DNA of 52,025 nt from an uncultured Lachnospiraceae bacterium (lineage in GTDB: Bacteria > Bacillota > Clostridia > Lachnospirales > Lachnospiraceae). This document shows positions 7,293-15,544 of this stretch, in pieces. Under the pieces are notes generated by a model. It was not told the origin of the DNA and searched no databases. It worked only from the letters and a program-made list of their open reading frames with translations. The first letter of the stretch is position 1. Each line of letters starts with the position of its first letter. A program made the position numbers and the translations under genes. The DNA is taken from the NCBI GenBank assembly GCA_902783375.1, contig CACZQN010000056.1, positions 1 through 52,025 of the forward strand. Reading direction: 5' to 3'.

Positions 7293-9059
7293 TCATTCGC
7301 CTGCAAACACCAGTGCATCGATCCTTACGGCACCTTCGACACACTCCACTCTCACCTTCCACTCTTCGCCCTGGATCAGCGGGAAGACGGAAACTTCCAT
7401 GGAGGTATCCGGATTGCCGCTTGCGGCAACCGCTTCTGCAGTTCCTTCTTCAAAAGCAAGGTCTTCTGTCACGGATACATCCTTTTCATTCACGGCACTG
7501 ATCTGCAGAACACCGGCCGGCGTCACGCGCTCGATCTCGACCTTGACTTCACATTCTTTCCGGACGTTCCGGATCGTATAGGTTACGAACTCTCCGGCAG
7601 ACAGTTCAAGGCACAGATCCTTCAGCGGTTCCGGCGGAGCCTGACGAAGCATCGGCATCATCATCTTTGGCGGTTTTTTCCCGTTCCGGAGCGGCATCTT
7701 CATGAAGGTTTCAGTCCTGTAGGCAAATGCATTGCCATATGGCCAGCACTTCACCGGGCTGTCTGCGCCATCCGGCAGATATTCCGCTGCACGGTAGCTG
7801 CCGAGCTCCTCGTCAAAGCCGACAGCCGGCACGATGGTATGTGTCCCCGGCTGTCTCAGGGTCTGCATAAAGGCATCCCGGTTGACCGTGCAATTCTCCA
7901 GCCTGATGCTCTCGAGCATCTCATCAAACATCTTCTTCGAATCTTCATAGGACGGTCTCGGGCCACCGTTGCTGAAGAATTCCTGCATCTGTTTCCAGCC
8001 CTCCGGGAGCGGATATCCGACGGTCCGCACCGGCATCTCGCCCATGGCGGATTTCCAGGACCAGAGACCGTAGCCGATGTTGTAGTGACCGGCGATCTCA
8101 TAGTATACCGTATTGTCCACCGGTGCACTGCCGCCCTCACCGATCCAGAGCGGGACATTCAGCCGGATCATCGGCTCCATCATGCGGTACAGATCCTTCG
8201 CTTCCGGTGAAAATCTGTAAAAATGGGTGTGGATGCACCAGTTGTGGCACTCCGGATCATAGTCATGGTCAAAGATATCCAAGTCTCCGGAGAAGGACAT
8301 GCCTTCGATGGTGAACATGTGGTTCTTATCGATCTTCCGGATTCTGGCGATCACTTCGTCATAGAAGGAAACGAGTTCCGGCATCAGCTTCTGGGAACCC
8401 GGACCGGACAGCGGTTCATTCAGCAGGTCATAGCCGCCGCAGGCCTCGCATTCCTTGTACCGGCGGGCAAATTCCTCCCAGAGCAGCATCGTGCGCTCAC
8501 GGGATTCCGGTTCGGTAAAGGTATGCGGGCGGGAATCGATTCCGTCATCACATGGCAGTGCGGACTGGCCGCCCACGGCACCGTGCAGGTCAAGGATGCC
8601 GTAGATATGATGCTTCCCACACCATTCGAAGACACGGTCGAGCACCTGGAAGTTCTTCTCGATGAAGTGGATTCCCGGCTCCTCTGCGAGGAACAGTCTC
8701 GCACTGACCGGCAGTCTGACGGCATTGAAGCCGAGCTCTTCCATCAGGGCGACATCCGCCTCGGTGAAATAGTTCTCGATCCATTTGTCTTCAAAATAAT
8801 CTGCATATTCGGTTCCGCAGAGCTCACGGATGGCCGATTTCATGGAACGGCCTTTCTCAAAACGCCCCGGCAGGATAAAGTCCCCAAGATTGTGTCCTGC
8901 CCCGAACAGCGGCGATCCGCCGATCATGAATCCCTCCGGATTCATCCAGTTTCCGACACCGTAGCTGCGGAGAACAACGGTCTCCCCATCACCGTTGACC
9001 ATTCTCGTTCCGTCCGCATGAAGAAATCCTTTCACACGGTCATTTGCATATTTCCCCAT
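7293..9059 (-). CDS. GH5-like cytoplasmic glycoside hydrolase
   Basis: A 588-residue retaining glycosidase of the GH5 (cellulase) superfamily. The (beta/alpha)8 domain covers about 20-370. The acid/base glutamate is E215 in YDLLNEPLSG and the nucleophile is E308 in PLWIGEGGS; other landmarks are FNAVRLPVS at 112-120 and ILDLHGAVGG at 155-164. Residues 400-588 form a beta-rich C-terminal part resembling a carbohydrate-binding fold. No signal peptide or membrane segment is present, so it should act on imported oligosaccharides; beta-glucan fragments are a guess from the family. The start has AAGGGGAAAGG upstream. Single gene between two terminators; no promoter was identified with confidence. 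Confidence 0.85.
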   Translation of the reverse strand: MGKYANDRVKGFLHADGTRMVNGDGETVVLRSYGVGNWMNPEGFMIGGSPLFGAGHNLGDFILPGRFEKGRSMKSAIRELCGTEYADYFEDKWIENYFTEADVALMEELGFNAVRLPVSARLFLAEEPGIHFIEKNFQVLDRVFEWCGKHHIYGILDLHGAVGGQSALPCDDGIDSRPHTFTEPESRERTMLLWEEFARRYKECEACGGYDLLNEPLSGPGSQKLMPELVSFYDEVIARIRKIDKNHMFTIEGMSFSGDLDIFDHDYDPECHNWCIHTHFYRFSPEAKDLYRMMEPMIRLNVPLWIGEGGSAPVDNTVYYEIAGHYNIGYGLWSWKSAMGEMPVRTVGYPLPEGWKQMQEFFSNGGPRPSYEDSKKMFDEMLESIRLENCTVNRDAFMQTLRQPGTHTIVPAVGFDEELGSYRAAEYLPDGADSPVKCWPYGNAFAYRTETFMKMPLRNGKKPPKMMMPMLRQAPPEPLKDLCLELSAGEFVTYTIRNVRKECEVKVEIERVTPAGVLQISAVNEKDVSVTEDLAFEEGTAEAVAASGNPDTSMEVSVFPLIQGEEWKVRVECVEGAVRIDALVFAGE

Positions 9060-9089
9060 AACCTTTCCCCTTTCTGGTATCCTGTTTAC

Positions 9090-9126
9090 AGCAAAGCCCG
9101 GTACCTGTGCGGCGCCGGGTTTTGCT
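9090..9126 (-). terminator. Probable terminator of the ABC exporter operon
   Basis: A 12-bp stem (9090-9101 with 9115-9126) around a 13-base loop, 40 bases past the exporter stop. The minus-strand T-tail is short and interrupted, while the plus-strand tail is TTTTATT. The call rests mainly on stem strength and position. Confidence 0.5.
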
Positions 9127-9165
9127 TTTATTCTTCAGATTGTATCCATGATTCTGACGAAGCCC

Positions 9166-11166
9166 TCAGGCAGCGCCTTCCTCAAAATTACCGGTATAGA
9201 GCTGGTAGTACTTGCCCTTCTTCTCGATGAGTTCGTCGTGGGTTCCGGACTCGATGATCCGGCCCTGTTCGAGAACCATGATGCAGTCGGAGTTGTGAAC
9301 GGTTGACAGTCTGTGGGCGATGACGAAGGTCGTTCTGCCCTTCATCAGCTGATCCATACCGGACTGGACGATCCGCTCTGTACGAGTATCGATGGAACTG
9401 GTTGCTTCGTCAAGAATCAGGACTGGCGGATCTGCAACCGCTGCTCTCGCAATGGCAAGCAGCTGTCTCTGGCCCTGGGAGAGACTACCGCCATCTCCCT
9501 TGATGACCGTGTTATAGCCGTCCGGCAGTCTTCTGATAAAGCCGTGCGCATTGGTCAGCTTTGCCGCCGCGATGCACTCTTCATCGGTCGCATCCAGTCT
9601 GCCGTAGCGGATATTGTCCATGATCGTCCCGGAGAACAGGTGCGTATCCTGCAGCACCATGCCGAGCGATCTTCTGAGGTCCGCCTTTTTGATCTTGTTG
9701 ATGTTGATGCCATCGTAGCGGATCTTACCATCCTGGATATCGTAGAAGCGATTGATCAGGTTGGTAATGGTCGTCTTACCTGCACCGGTGGAGCCGACGA
9801 ACGCGATCTTCTGTCCGGCGGTCGCATCAAGCACGATATCATGCAGGACCATCTTCTCATCGGTATAGCCGAAGTCCACACCGCGGAATTCCACATTGCC
9901 GGTGAGTGGCGTGTAGGTGACCGACATATCGGCCTTATGCGGATGGCGCCATGCCCACTGCCCTGTACGCTCTACGGTCTCATGAACTGTTCCGTCCTCA
10001 TCGATCTTCGCATTGACAAGGGTTACATACCCATCATCGGTCTCAGACGGCTCATCAAGGAGCTTGAAGACACGGTCTGCGCCGGCAAGAGACATGATGA
10101 TCATATTCAGCTGGTTCGAAATACGGCTGATCGGCATGTTGAAGTTCCGGTTGAAGGACAGGAAAGAAACCAGTCCACCGACGGTGAACGACCCATTCCC
10201 GGACAGTGCCATCAGCGCACCGACGATCGCGCAGAATACGTAGCTGATATTTCCGAGGTTCGCATTGATCGGCATCATCGTATTGGCATACTTGGCCGCA
10301 TTGTTTGCGGAATTCCGCAGTTCCTCGTTCAGTTCCCGGAACAGTTCGATGTTCTTTTCCTCATGGGAGAAGACCTTGACGACCTTCTGGCCTTCCGTCA
10401 TTTCCTCGATGAAACCGTTGACCGTACCAAGGTCTCTCTGCTGTGCCACGAAATACCGGCCGGAGACGCTTGCGAGCTTTCCGGAGACGAACATCATGAC
10501 CACGACCATTGCCACGGACACGAAGGTCAGCGGGATGTTCAGGAACAGCATACTGCCGAATACCGAAATGATCGAGATCACGCTGGAGAACAGCTCCGGC
10601 AGCGCCTGTCCGATCAGCTGCCGCATGGTATCGACGTCGTTGGTGTAGACCGACATGATATCGCCGTGTGCGTGTGTATCAAAATACTTGATCGGCAGGG
10701 TCTCCATATGGGTGAAGATCTTCTTACGGACATTCCGGAGAGTTCCCTGTCCGACTCTTGCCATGATCAGGCTCTGGATAAAGCTTGCTGCGATGGATGC
10801 CGCGTAAATGCCAGCCAGCTTCAGGAGTCCTCCTGCCAGCGGTGACATATCCGGATTCTGATCTCCGATCAACGGAACAATGTAGACATCGATCAGGGTC
10901 CGCTGGAACAGGGTTCCCTGGACGGTCGCGACCGTCGTCACACCGATGCAGGCAAGCACCACCAGCAGGTGGAACCAGTAGTGGACACCGACTTCTTTCA
11001 GCACCCGGAAGAAGATCTTCCACGGGTGTTCGAGCTTTGGCCGCGGGCCCATGCCACGTCCCGGACCTCTGCCCGGGCCGCCACCCCGCCGCTGATTATT
11101 TTTCTGAATACCACTGCCGTACTGAGGACGGGCTTTCTTCTGTTCATTCATTTCTGCCATGTTCAT
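9166..11166 (-). CDS. ABC exporter half-transporter with canonical Walker B site
   Basis: A 666-residue fusion of a six-helix transmembrane domain (about 55-370) and a nucleotide-binding domain. Walker A is at 458-465 (GSTGAGKT), the signature is LSQGQ at 562-566 (not LSGGQ), and Walker B with the catalytic glutamate is VLILDE at 582-587. The N terminus has a Gly/Arg/Pro-rich tail at 27-42. About 45 extra residues (375-420) lie between the two domains. The 12-base gap to the preceding ABC gene, whose own site is degenerate, indicates a heterodimeric multidrug or lipid exporter of the BmrCD/LmrCD kind. Start supported by GGGAGG. Confidence 0.93.
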   Translation of the reverse strand: MNMAEMNEQKKARPQYGSGIQKNNQRRGGGPGRGPGRGMGPRPKLEHPWKIFFRVLKEVGVHYWFHLLVVLACIGVTTVATVQGTLFQRTLIDVYIVPLIGDQNPDMSPLAGGLLKLAGIYAASIAASFIQSLIMARVGQGTLRNVRKKIFTHMETLPIKYFDTHAHGDIMSVYTNDVDTMRQLIGQALPELFSSVISIISVFGSMLFLNIPLTFVSVAMVVVMMFVSGKLASVSGRYFVAQQRDLGTVNGFIEEMTEGQKVVKVFSHEEKNIELFRELNEELRNSANNAAKYANTMMPINANLGNISYVFCAIVGALMALSGNGSFTVGGLVSFLSFNRNFNMPISRISNQLNMIIMSLAGADRVFKLLDEPSETDDGYVTLVNAKIDEDGTVHETVERTGQWAWRHPHKADMSVTYTPLTGNVEFRGVDFGYTDEKMVLHDIVLDATAGQKIAFVGSTGAGKTTITNLINRFYDIQDGKIRYDGININKIKKADLRRSLGMVLQDTHLFSGTIMDNIRYGRLDATDEECIAAAKLTNAHGFIRRLPDGYNTVIKGDGGSLSQGQRQLLAIARAAVADPPVLILDEATSSIDTRTERIVQSGMDQLMKGRTTFVIAHRLSTVHNSDCIMVLEQGRIIESGTHDELIEKKGKYYQLYTGNFEEGAA

Positions 11167-11178
11167 CGTCCTCCCTTC

Positions 11179-12924
11179 TTATTGTGGTTTATCGAAATCG
11201 CCGCCGCCCTTGATCTGGCCTTCGTAGATTTCTCTGTAGATATCGTTGTTCTTCACAAGATTCTCATGGGTGTCAAATGCATCGACCGTGCCTTCGTTCA
11301 GCACCAGGATCCGGTCTGCTTCCTGCACGGAGGAGATACGCTGTGCGATGATGATCTTGGTGGTCCCCGGGATCACTTCCTTCATCGCCTGGCGGATCTT
11401 TGCATCGGTTGCCGTATCGACGGCACTGGTGGAATCATCGAGAATCAGGATCTTCGGGCTCTTCAGCAGAGCTCTCGCGATACAGAGTCTCTGCTTCTGG
11501 CCGCCGGATACGTTATTGCCACCCTGCTCAATATAGGTGTTGTAGCCGTCCGGGAACGAGGAGATGAATTCATCTGCGCAGGCAAGTTTTGCTGCCTGGA
11601 TGCACTCCTCATCGGACGCATCCTCCTTGCCCCATCTCAGGTTCTCGAAGATCGTCCCGGTGAACAGGACATTCTTCTGGAGAACCACGGAGACCTGGTC
11701 ACGCAGGGCTGTCAGGCCATATTCCTTCACGTCCCTGCCGCCGACCTTCACACTTCCTTCGGTCGCATCATACAGGCGGCTGATCAGGTTCACGAGGGTT
11801 GATTTTGCAGAACCGGTTGCACCGATGATACCGATGGTCTCACCGGACTTGATATGCAGATCGATGTCCTTCAGGACGAATTCACCGCTGCCCTCTGTCT
11901 TGTAGGAGAAGTTGACGTGATCGAAATCGATGCTGCCGTCTCGGACTTCCGTAACCGGCTTCTCCGGCTCCGTGATGTCCGGAACCTCCTTCATGACTTC
12001 CGCAATACGTCTTGCGGAGGCAAGGCTCATGGTGATCATGACAAAGACCATGGAGAGCATCATCAGGCTCATCAGGACGTTCATGACATAGGAGAAATAC
12101 ATCGTCAGCTCGCCGGTGGTCATGGTCTCGGATACGACCATCTTCGCCCCAAGCCAGGAGATCGCGATGATACTGCCGTTGACGGCCAGCATCATGACCG
12201 GGCCGTTGAGGGCGAGCATGGTCTCGGCCTTGATGAACAGCTTGTACAGATTGTCTGCAGCCTTGCTGAACTTGCCGATCTCGTGGTCTTCTCTGACGAA
12301 TGCCTTGACGACACGGATGCCGGTCACGTTCTCCTGCACGCTTCTGTTCAGGTCATCATAGCGCTCGAAGACCTGGCTGAAGATGCCCATCGTCACGCGG
12401 GTGATGATGAACAGTGCGATCACCAGGAAGACAATGGCGACCAGGAAGACCTTCGCCAGGCTGGCGTTGATCAGGATGGCCATCACCAGCGCACTGATCA
12501 GGGAAAGCGGTGCCCGGAAGCACATCCGCAGGATCATCTGGAAGGCGTTCTGGATGTTCATGACATCCGTCGTCATACGCGTGACCAGACCGGCCGTGCT
12601 GAATTTGTCAATGTTGGAAAATGAAAATGACTGCACTTTGGTGTACAGTGTGTTCCGCAGATTCGCGGCAAATCCCGTGCCTGCTTCTGCAGAACACCGG
12701 CCTGCCATGATGCCGCTGAACAGGGACACCAGCGCAATTCCGATCATCCCCAGTCCGTATTTATAGACGTTGCCCATATTCTCTGCGTAGATACCGCGGT
12801 CGATGATAAAGCTCATCATGTAGGGAAGAAGCAACTCCATAAAGACTTCCAGGGCTGTGAAGACAGGCGTCAGAATCGCAGGTTTCTTGTACTGCTTCAC
12901 CTGGCTGAGAAGTGTCTTAAGCAT
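11179..12924 (-). CDS. ABC exporter half-transporter with degenerate catalytic site
   Basis: A 581-residue ABC exporter subunit: six-helix domain (about 15-310) then nucleotide-binding domain. Walker A is GATGSAKST at 368-376, the signature is VSGGQ at 472-476, and Walker B reads ILILDD with Asp497 in place of the catalytic glutamate. In known heterodimeric exporters one subunit carries this substitution and its site binds ATP but hydrolyses poorly. It is first in a two-gene operon, with AAGGAG before the ATG and a strong promoter upstream. Substrate unknown. Confidence 0.93.
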   Translation of the reverse strand: MLKTLLSQVKQYKKPAILTPVFTALEVFMELLLPYMMSFIIDRGIYAENMGNVYKYGLGMIGIALVSLFSGIMAGRCSAEAGTGFAANLRNTLYTKVQSFSFSNIDKFSTAGLVTRMTTDVMNIQNAFQMILRMCFRAPLSLISALVMAILINASLAKVFLVAIVFLVIALFIITRVTMGIFSQVFERYDDLNRSVQENVTGIRVVKAFVREDHEIGKFSKAADNLYKLFIKAETMLALNGPVMMLAVNGSIIAISWLGAKMVVSETMTTGELTMYFSYVMNVLMSLMMLSMVFVMITMSLASARRIAEVMKEVPDITEPEKPVTEVRDGSIDFDHVNFSYKTEGSGEFVLKDIDLHIKSGETIGIIGATGSAKSTLVNLISRLYDATEGSVKVGGRDVKEYGLTALRDQVSVVLQKNVLFTGTIFENLRWGKEDASDEECIQAAKLACADEFISSFPDGYNTYIEQGGNNVSGGQKQRLCIARALLKSPKILILDDSTSAVDTATDAKIRQAMKEVIPGTTKIIIAQRISSVQEADRILVLNEGTVDAFDTHENLVKNNDIYREIYEGQIKGGGDFDKPQ

Positions 12925-13010
12925 ACCTTAGCTCCTTTGTTACTTAACGTAGCGGCTGTCAGAGATCATCCGCTATATTATTTTGTTCCTAATAGTTTAA
13001 TTGCTAACTC

Positions 13011-13039
13011 ATAGTACTACCCGGTACTCCTTTTGTCAA
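13011..13039 (-). promoter_or_regulatory. Promoter of the ABC exporter operon
   Basis: TTGACA (13034-13039), a 17-base spacer and TACTAT (13011-13016) read leftward, about 87 bases before the first ABC gene. The leader between is AT-rich. No regulator gene lies next to it. Confidence 0.75.
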
Positions 13040-13130
13040 GCAGGTTTCTTATCTATTTTATGATGATTTGTGATAGATGTCTACCATCTTGTGTGCAAGT
13101 TCACCATAATATTATGCCTGCAGGCCGCGT

Positions 13131-13177
13131 AAAGAAAGACCGCATGGCCATCATGGTCATGCGGTCTTATTTTTTCT
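13131..13177. terminator. Terminator of the uracil permease gene
   Basis: A 15-bp stem (13136-13150 with 13154-13168, one mismatch) with a 3-base loop. Tails are TCTTTACG leftward and ATTTTTTC rightward. It lies 27 bases past the permease stop. Confidence 0.8.
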
Positions 13178-13194
13178 ATTCTGTTGTTACCGGA

Positions 13195-14562
13195 TCAGGA
13201 ATGAATCGATACACCTCTGTTCTGGTCGCCGTGCGGATTCTTACCGAATTCGTAGTCGTTGCCCGGCAGGATCGCATTCAGAACGATACCTGCGATGGAA
13301 GCGATGGCCAGAGCGGTCAGGGTGATGGATGTTCCGCCGATGTGGAAGGTCAGACCGGAGGAGAAGCCAAGGCCGCAGACAAGGATGACTGCTGCGATGA
13401 TCAGGTTTCTGCTCTTGGTCAGGTCGACCTGGTTCTCAACCACGTTTCTGACACCGATGGCGGAGATCATACCATAGAGGATGAAGCTGACGCCGCCGAT
13501 GATGGAAGCCGGCAGAGAGGTGATGATGGCTGCGAACTTCGGAACGAAGGCAAGGCCGATTGCATACAGCGCAGCAAGCTCGATGACCTTCGGGTCATAG
13601 ACCTTGGAGAGCTCGAGGACACCGGTATTCTCACCGTAGGTGGTATTTGCCGGGCCGCCGAACGCTGCAGACAGGGAAGTTGCAAGACCGTCACCGATCA
13701 GGGTTCTGTCAAGACCCGGATCCTCGATGAAGTTCTCACCGACGGTTGCGGAAATCGCGGAGATATCGCCGATGTGCTCCATCATGGTTGCAATGGCGAT
13801 CGGTGCCATAACAAGGATGGCTGTCAGATCAAATTTGCAGATAAAGAAATCCGGGATACCGATGAAGCTTGCACTGGCAACACCGGAGAAGTCCAGGATC
13901 GGTGCGCCGCCCGGGTTGGTCATGCCGACAGCATGCAGGATCAATGCCAGCACGTAGGAAATCACGACACCCATCAGGATCGGGATGATCTTGAACATGC
14001 CCTTGCCCCAGACATTGAAGACCACGATAACTGCCAGTGCAACAAATGCCAGGAACCAGTTGGTCTGTGCGTTGTTGATGGCGGAACCTGCCAGGGAAAG
14101 ACCGATACAGATGATGATCGGGCCGGTAACAACCGGCGGCAGGAATTTCATGACGCGGTGCACACCGACAATCTTGATGATCAGGGCAAGTATCAGGTAC
14201 AGAAGACCGGCAACAACAATACCGCCGCAGGCATACGGCAGTTTCTCGCCATAGGTCATGCCCGCAAAAATACCGGTATCCAGCTCAGCGATCGTTGCGA
14301 ATCCACCAAGGAATGCAAACGAAGAACCAAGGAATGCCGGCACCTTTCTCTTCGAAATCAGATGGAAGAACAGTGTTCCGACACCTGCAAAGAACAGGGT
14401 GACCTGAACGGAAAGTCCTTCTCCATGGAAATAGGAATTCACGAGGATCGGAACCAGTACGGTTGCACCGAACATCGCGAACATGTGCTGCAGACCCAGC
14501 AGCAGCATCTTTGGAATGCCGAGCGAACGAGCGTCGCGGATCGGCTCCTGAGAGTAATTCAT
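13195..14562 (-). CDS. uraA: Uracil/xanthine permease family transporter (uracil permease)
   Basis: Nucleobase:cation symporter-2 (UraA) family membrane protein of 455 residues with about 12-14 hydrophobic segments. The family signature is seen in GGPANTTYGENTGV, where the Thr-Thr-Tyr-Gly-Glu-Asn run carries the substrate-binding glutamate and matches uracil rather than xanthine carriers. The ATG at 14562 (AAAGGAG six bases upstream) was chosen over an in-frame codon 114 bases earlier, since that extension would translate the leader hairpin. It is a single-gene unit with its own promoter, a terminator-like leader hairpin and a 3' terminator. Uptake of uracil for salvage is the likely role. 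Confidence 0.92.
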   Translation of the reverse strand: MNYSQEPIRDARSLGIPKMLLLGLQHMFAMFGATVLVPILVNSYFHGEGLSVQVTLFFAGVGTLFFHLISKRKVPAFLGSSFAFLGGFATIAELDTGIFAGMTYGEKLPYACGGIVVAGLLYLILALIIKIVGVHRVMKFLPPVVTGPIIICIGLSLAGSAINNAQTNWFLAFVALAVIVVFNVWGKGMFKIIPILMGVVISYVLALILHAVGMTNPGGAPILDFSGVASASFIGIPDFFICKFDLTAILVMAPIAIATMMEHIGDISAISATVGENFIEDPGLDRTLIGDGLATSLSAAFGGPANTTYGENTGVLELSKVYDPKVIELAALYAIGLAFVPKFAAIITSLPASIIGGVSFILYGMISAIGVRNVVENQVDLTKSRNLIIAAVILVCGLGFSSGLTFHIGGTSITLTALAIASIAGIVLNAILPGNDYEFGKNPHGDQNRGVSIHS

Positions 14563-14613
14563 AACTTTCTCCTTTCTGATGCCGTCCGGATGAACCGGGC
14601 GTATGGAGTGATG

Positions 14614-14660
14614 GTATAAAAATCCGGAGATGAAAGAATCCTCACTTCTTCTATCTCCGG
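14614..14660 (-). promoter_or_regulatory. Terminator-like hairpin in the uraA leader (candidate attenuator)
   Basis: An 8-bp CCGGAGAT/ATCTCCGG stem (14653-14660 with 14624-14631) is extended by AGAA/TTCT-type pairing inside and followed by ATTTTTATA on the minus strand. It begins at the predicted transcription start and ends about 50 bases before the uraA start, so it looks like an intrinsic terminator that transcription must pass to reach uraA. No PyrR binding motif or known purine aptamer was recognised. Confidence 0.55.
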
Positions 14661-14666
14661 GATTTA

Positions 14667-14695
14667 AGTTTAACATCTGCCAGGAAGAAAGTCCA
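14667..14695 (-). promoter_or_regulatory. Probable promoter of uraA
   Basis: TGGACT (14690-14695), a 17-base spacer and TAAACT (14667-14672) read leftward. The implied start falls on the run ATCCCGG at the foot of the leader hairpin. Confidence 0.5.
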
Positions 14696-14744
14696 GTCTT
14701 TCCGCAAATTTCATCGTTTGACTATTTCAGAAGGCAGGCTGCTA

Positions 14745-14773
14745 TTGTCTGACACCAGACTTTGGTGTAGAAT
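14745..14773 (+). promoter_or_regulatory. Probable promoter of the metallopeptidase gene
   Basis: TTGTCT (14745-14750), a 17-base spacer and TAGAAT (14768-14773) read rightward, giving a leader of about 140 bases. Confidence 0.5.
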
Positions 14774-14921
14774 TAGTCTGTTTATAGCCCGCCCTGCATA
14801 CAAGCAGGCGCAGAAATTTCCAAATATTTCAAACATTCCAGATAAACATTCAGGACCGACAAGACTTCAGAGGCAAGCGACAGAAAGCTTGCCGGTCCGA
14901 CAGAAGGGAGGTGCTGCTTCA

Positions 14922-15476
14922 ATGAATTACCGTGTGATCCGCAGCAGGCGGAAGTCATTTGGCCTTGAAATGCGGCCGGATGGTCTGCTCGTCCGTGCCC
15001 CGCTCCGGGCAACCCGGGCAGAAATTGAAGAGGTCATTCTGAAGCATCAGCGCTGGATCGAGAAGCAGGAAAAGAAACTCGCTTCCCGAAAGGAGATCCG
15101 GAAGACCATCGTGCCGCTCACCGAGGCAGAACTCCGCGCACTCGCAGATGAAGCCCTGAAGGTCATCCCGGAACGTGTCGCCTACTACGCCCCGAAGATC
15201 GGCGTCACCTACGGCCGGATCACCATCCGGAACCAGCGCACCCGGTGGGGAAGCTGCTCCGCTAAAGGCAACCTCAATTTCAACTGCCTCCTGATGCTTG
15301 CTCCGCCTGAAGTTCTTGACAGCGTCGTCGTCCACGAACTCTGCCACCGCAAAGAGATGAACCACTCCGACCGGTTCTACGCAGAAGTCCTCCGCGTCTT
15401 CCCGGACTACTGGAAATGGCACGGCTGGCTGAAGGAGCACGGGAATGAACTCATGGTCAGGCAAAATCAGTCTTGA
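14922..15476 (+). CDS. YgjP-type (DUF45/M48-like) zinc metallopeptidase
   Basis: Soluble protein of 184 residues of the YgjP family. The zinc motif HELCH is at 138-142 with a third histidine at H148 in MNHSDRF. Other family landmarks are TRWGSCSAKGNLNFN at about 107-121 and the WKWHGW end. Proteins of this family are thought to be intracellular peptidases, but no substrate is established. ATG 14922 has GGGAGGTG upstream; an earlier in-frame codon at 14718 was rejected because it precedes the predicted promoter elements. Single gene, convergent with the dehydratase. Confidence 0.88.
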   Translation: MNYRVIRSRRKSFGLEMRPDGLLVRAPLRATRAEIEEVILKHQRWIEKQEKKLASRKEIRKTIVPLTEAELRALADEALKVIPERVAYYAPKIGVTYGRITIRNQRTRWGSCSAKGNLNFNCLLMLAPPEVLDSVVVHELCHRKEMNHSDRFYAEVLRVFPDYWKWHGWLKEHGNELMVRQNQS

Positions 15477-15483
15477 CAAACTG

Positions 15484-15531
15484 AAAAAAGCTGGTCTGAT
15501 ATCCAAACGCAGGATGTCAGATCAGCTTTTT
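15484..15531. terminator. Bidirectional terminator
   Basis: A stem of about 20 bp with two mismatches (15485-15504 with 15512-15531), A-rich at one foot and T-rich at the other, between the convergent metallopeptidase and dehydratase genes. Works on both strands. Confidence 0.85.
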
Positions 15532-15544
15532 CTATGTCAAAATC

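Larger units (their letters stand above)
14563..14921. other. 359-base divergent intergenic region
   Basis: Holds the leftward uraA promoter and leader hairpin, and the rightward promoter for the metallopeptidase gene. The remaining part (14774-14900) is a long AT-rich leader of the metallopeptidase gene with no further structure recognised. Confidence 0.6.

Noticed and set aside
9313-14619. Long open frames on the plus strand opposite the ABC exporter genes (9313-10845) and the uracil permease gene (13033-14619)
   Set aside because: They mirror well-supported minus-strand genes with clear motifs, have Asp/His/Arg-heavy composition typical of antisense reading, and lack ribosome binding sites.
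14563-14700. PyrR-binding or purine riboswitch upstream of uraA
   Set aside because: Neither the conserved PyrR loop sequence nor the purine aptamer core (TATA...CTACC...CCGTAAA) was found; only an unassigned terminator-like hairpin is supported.
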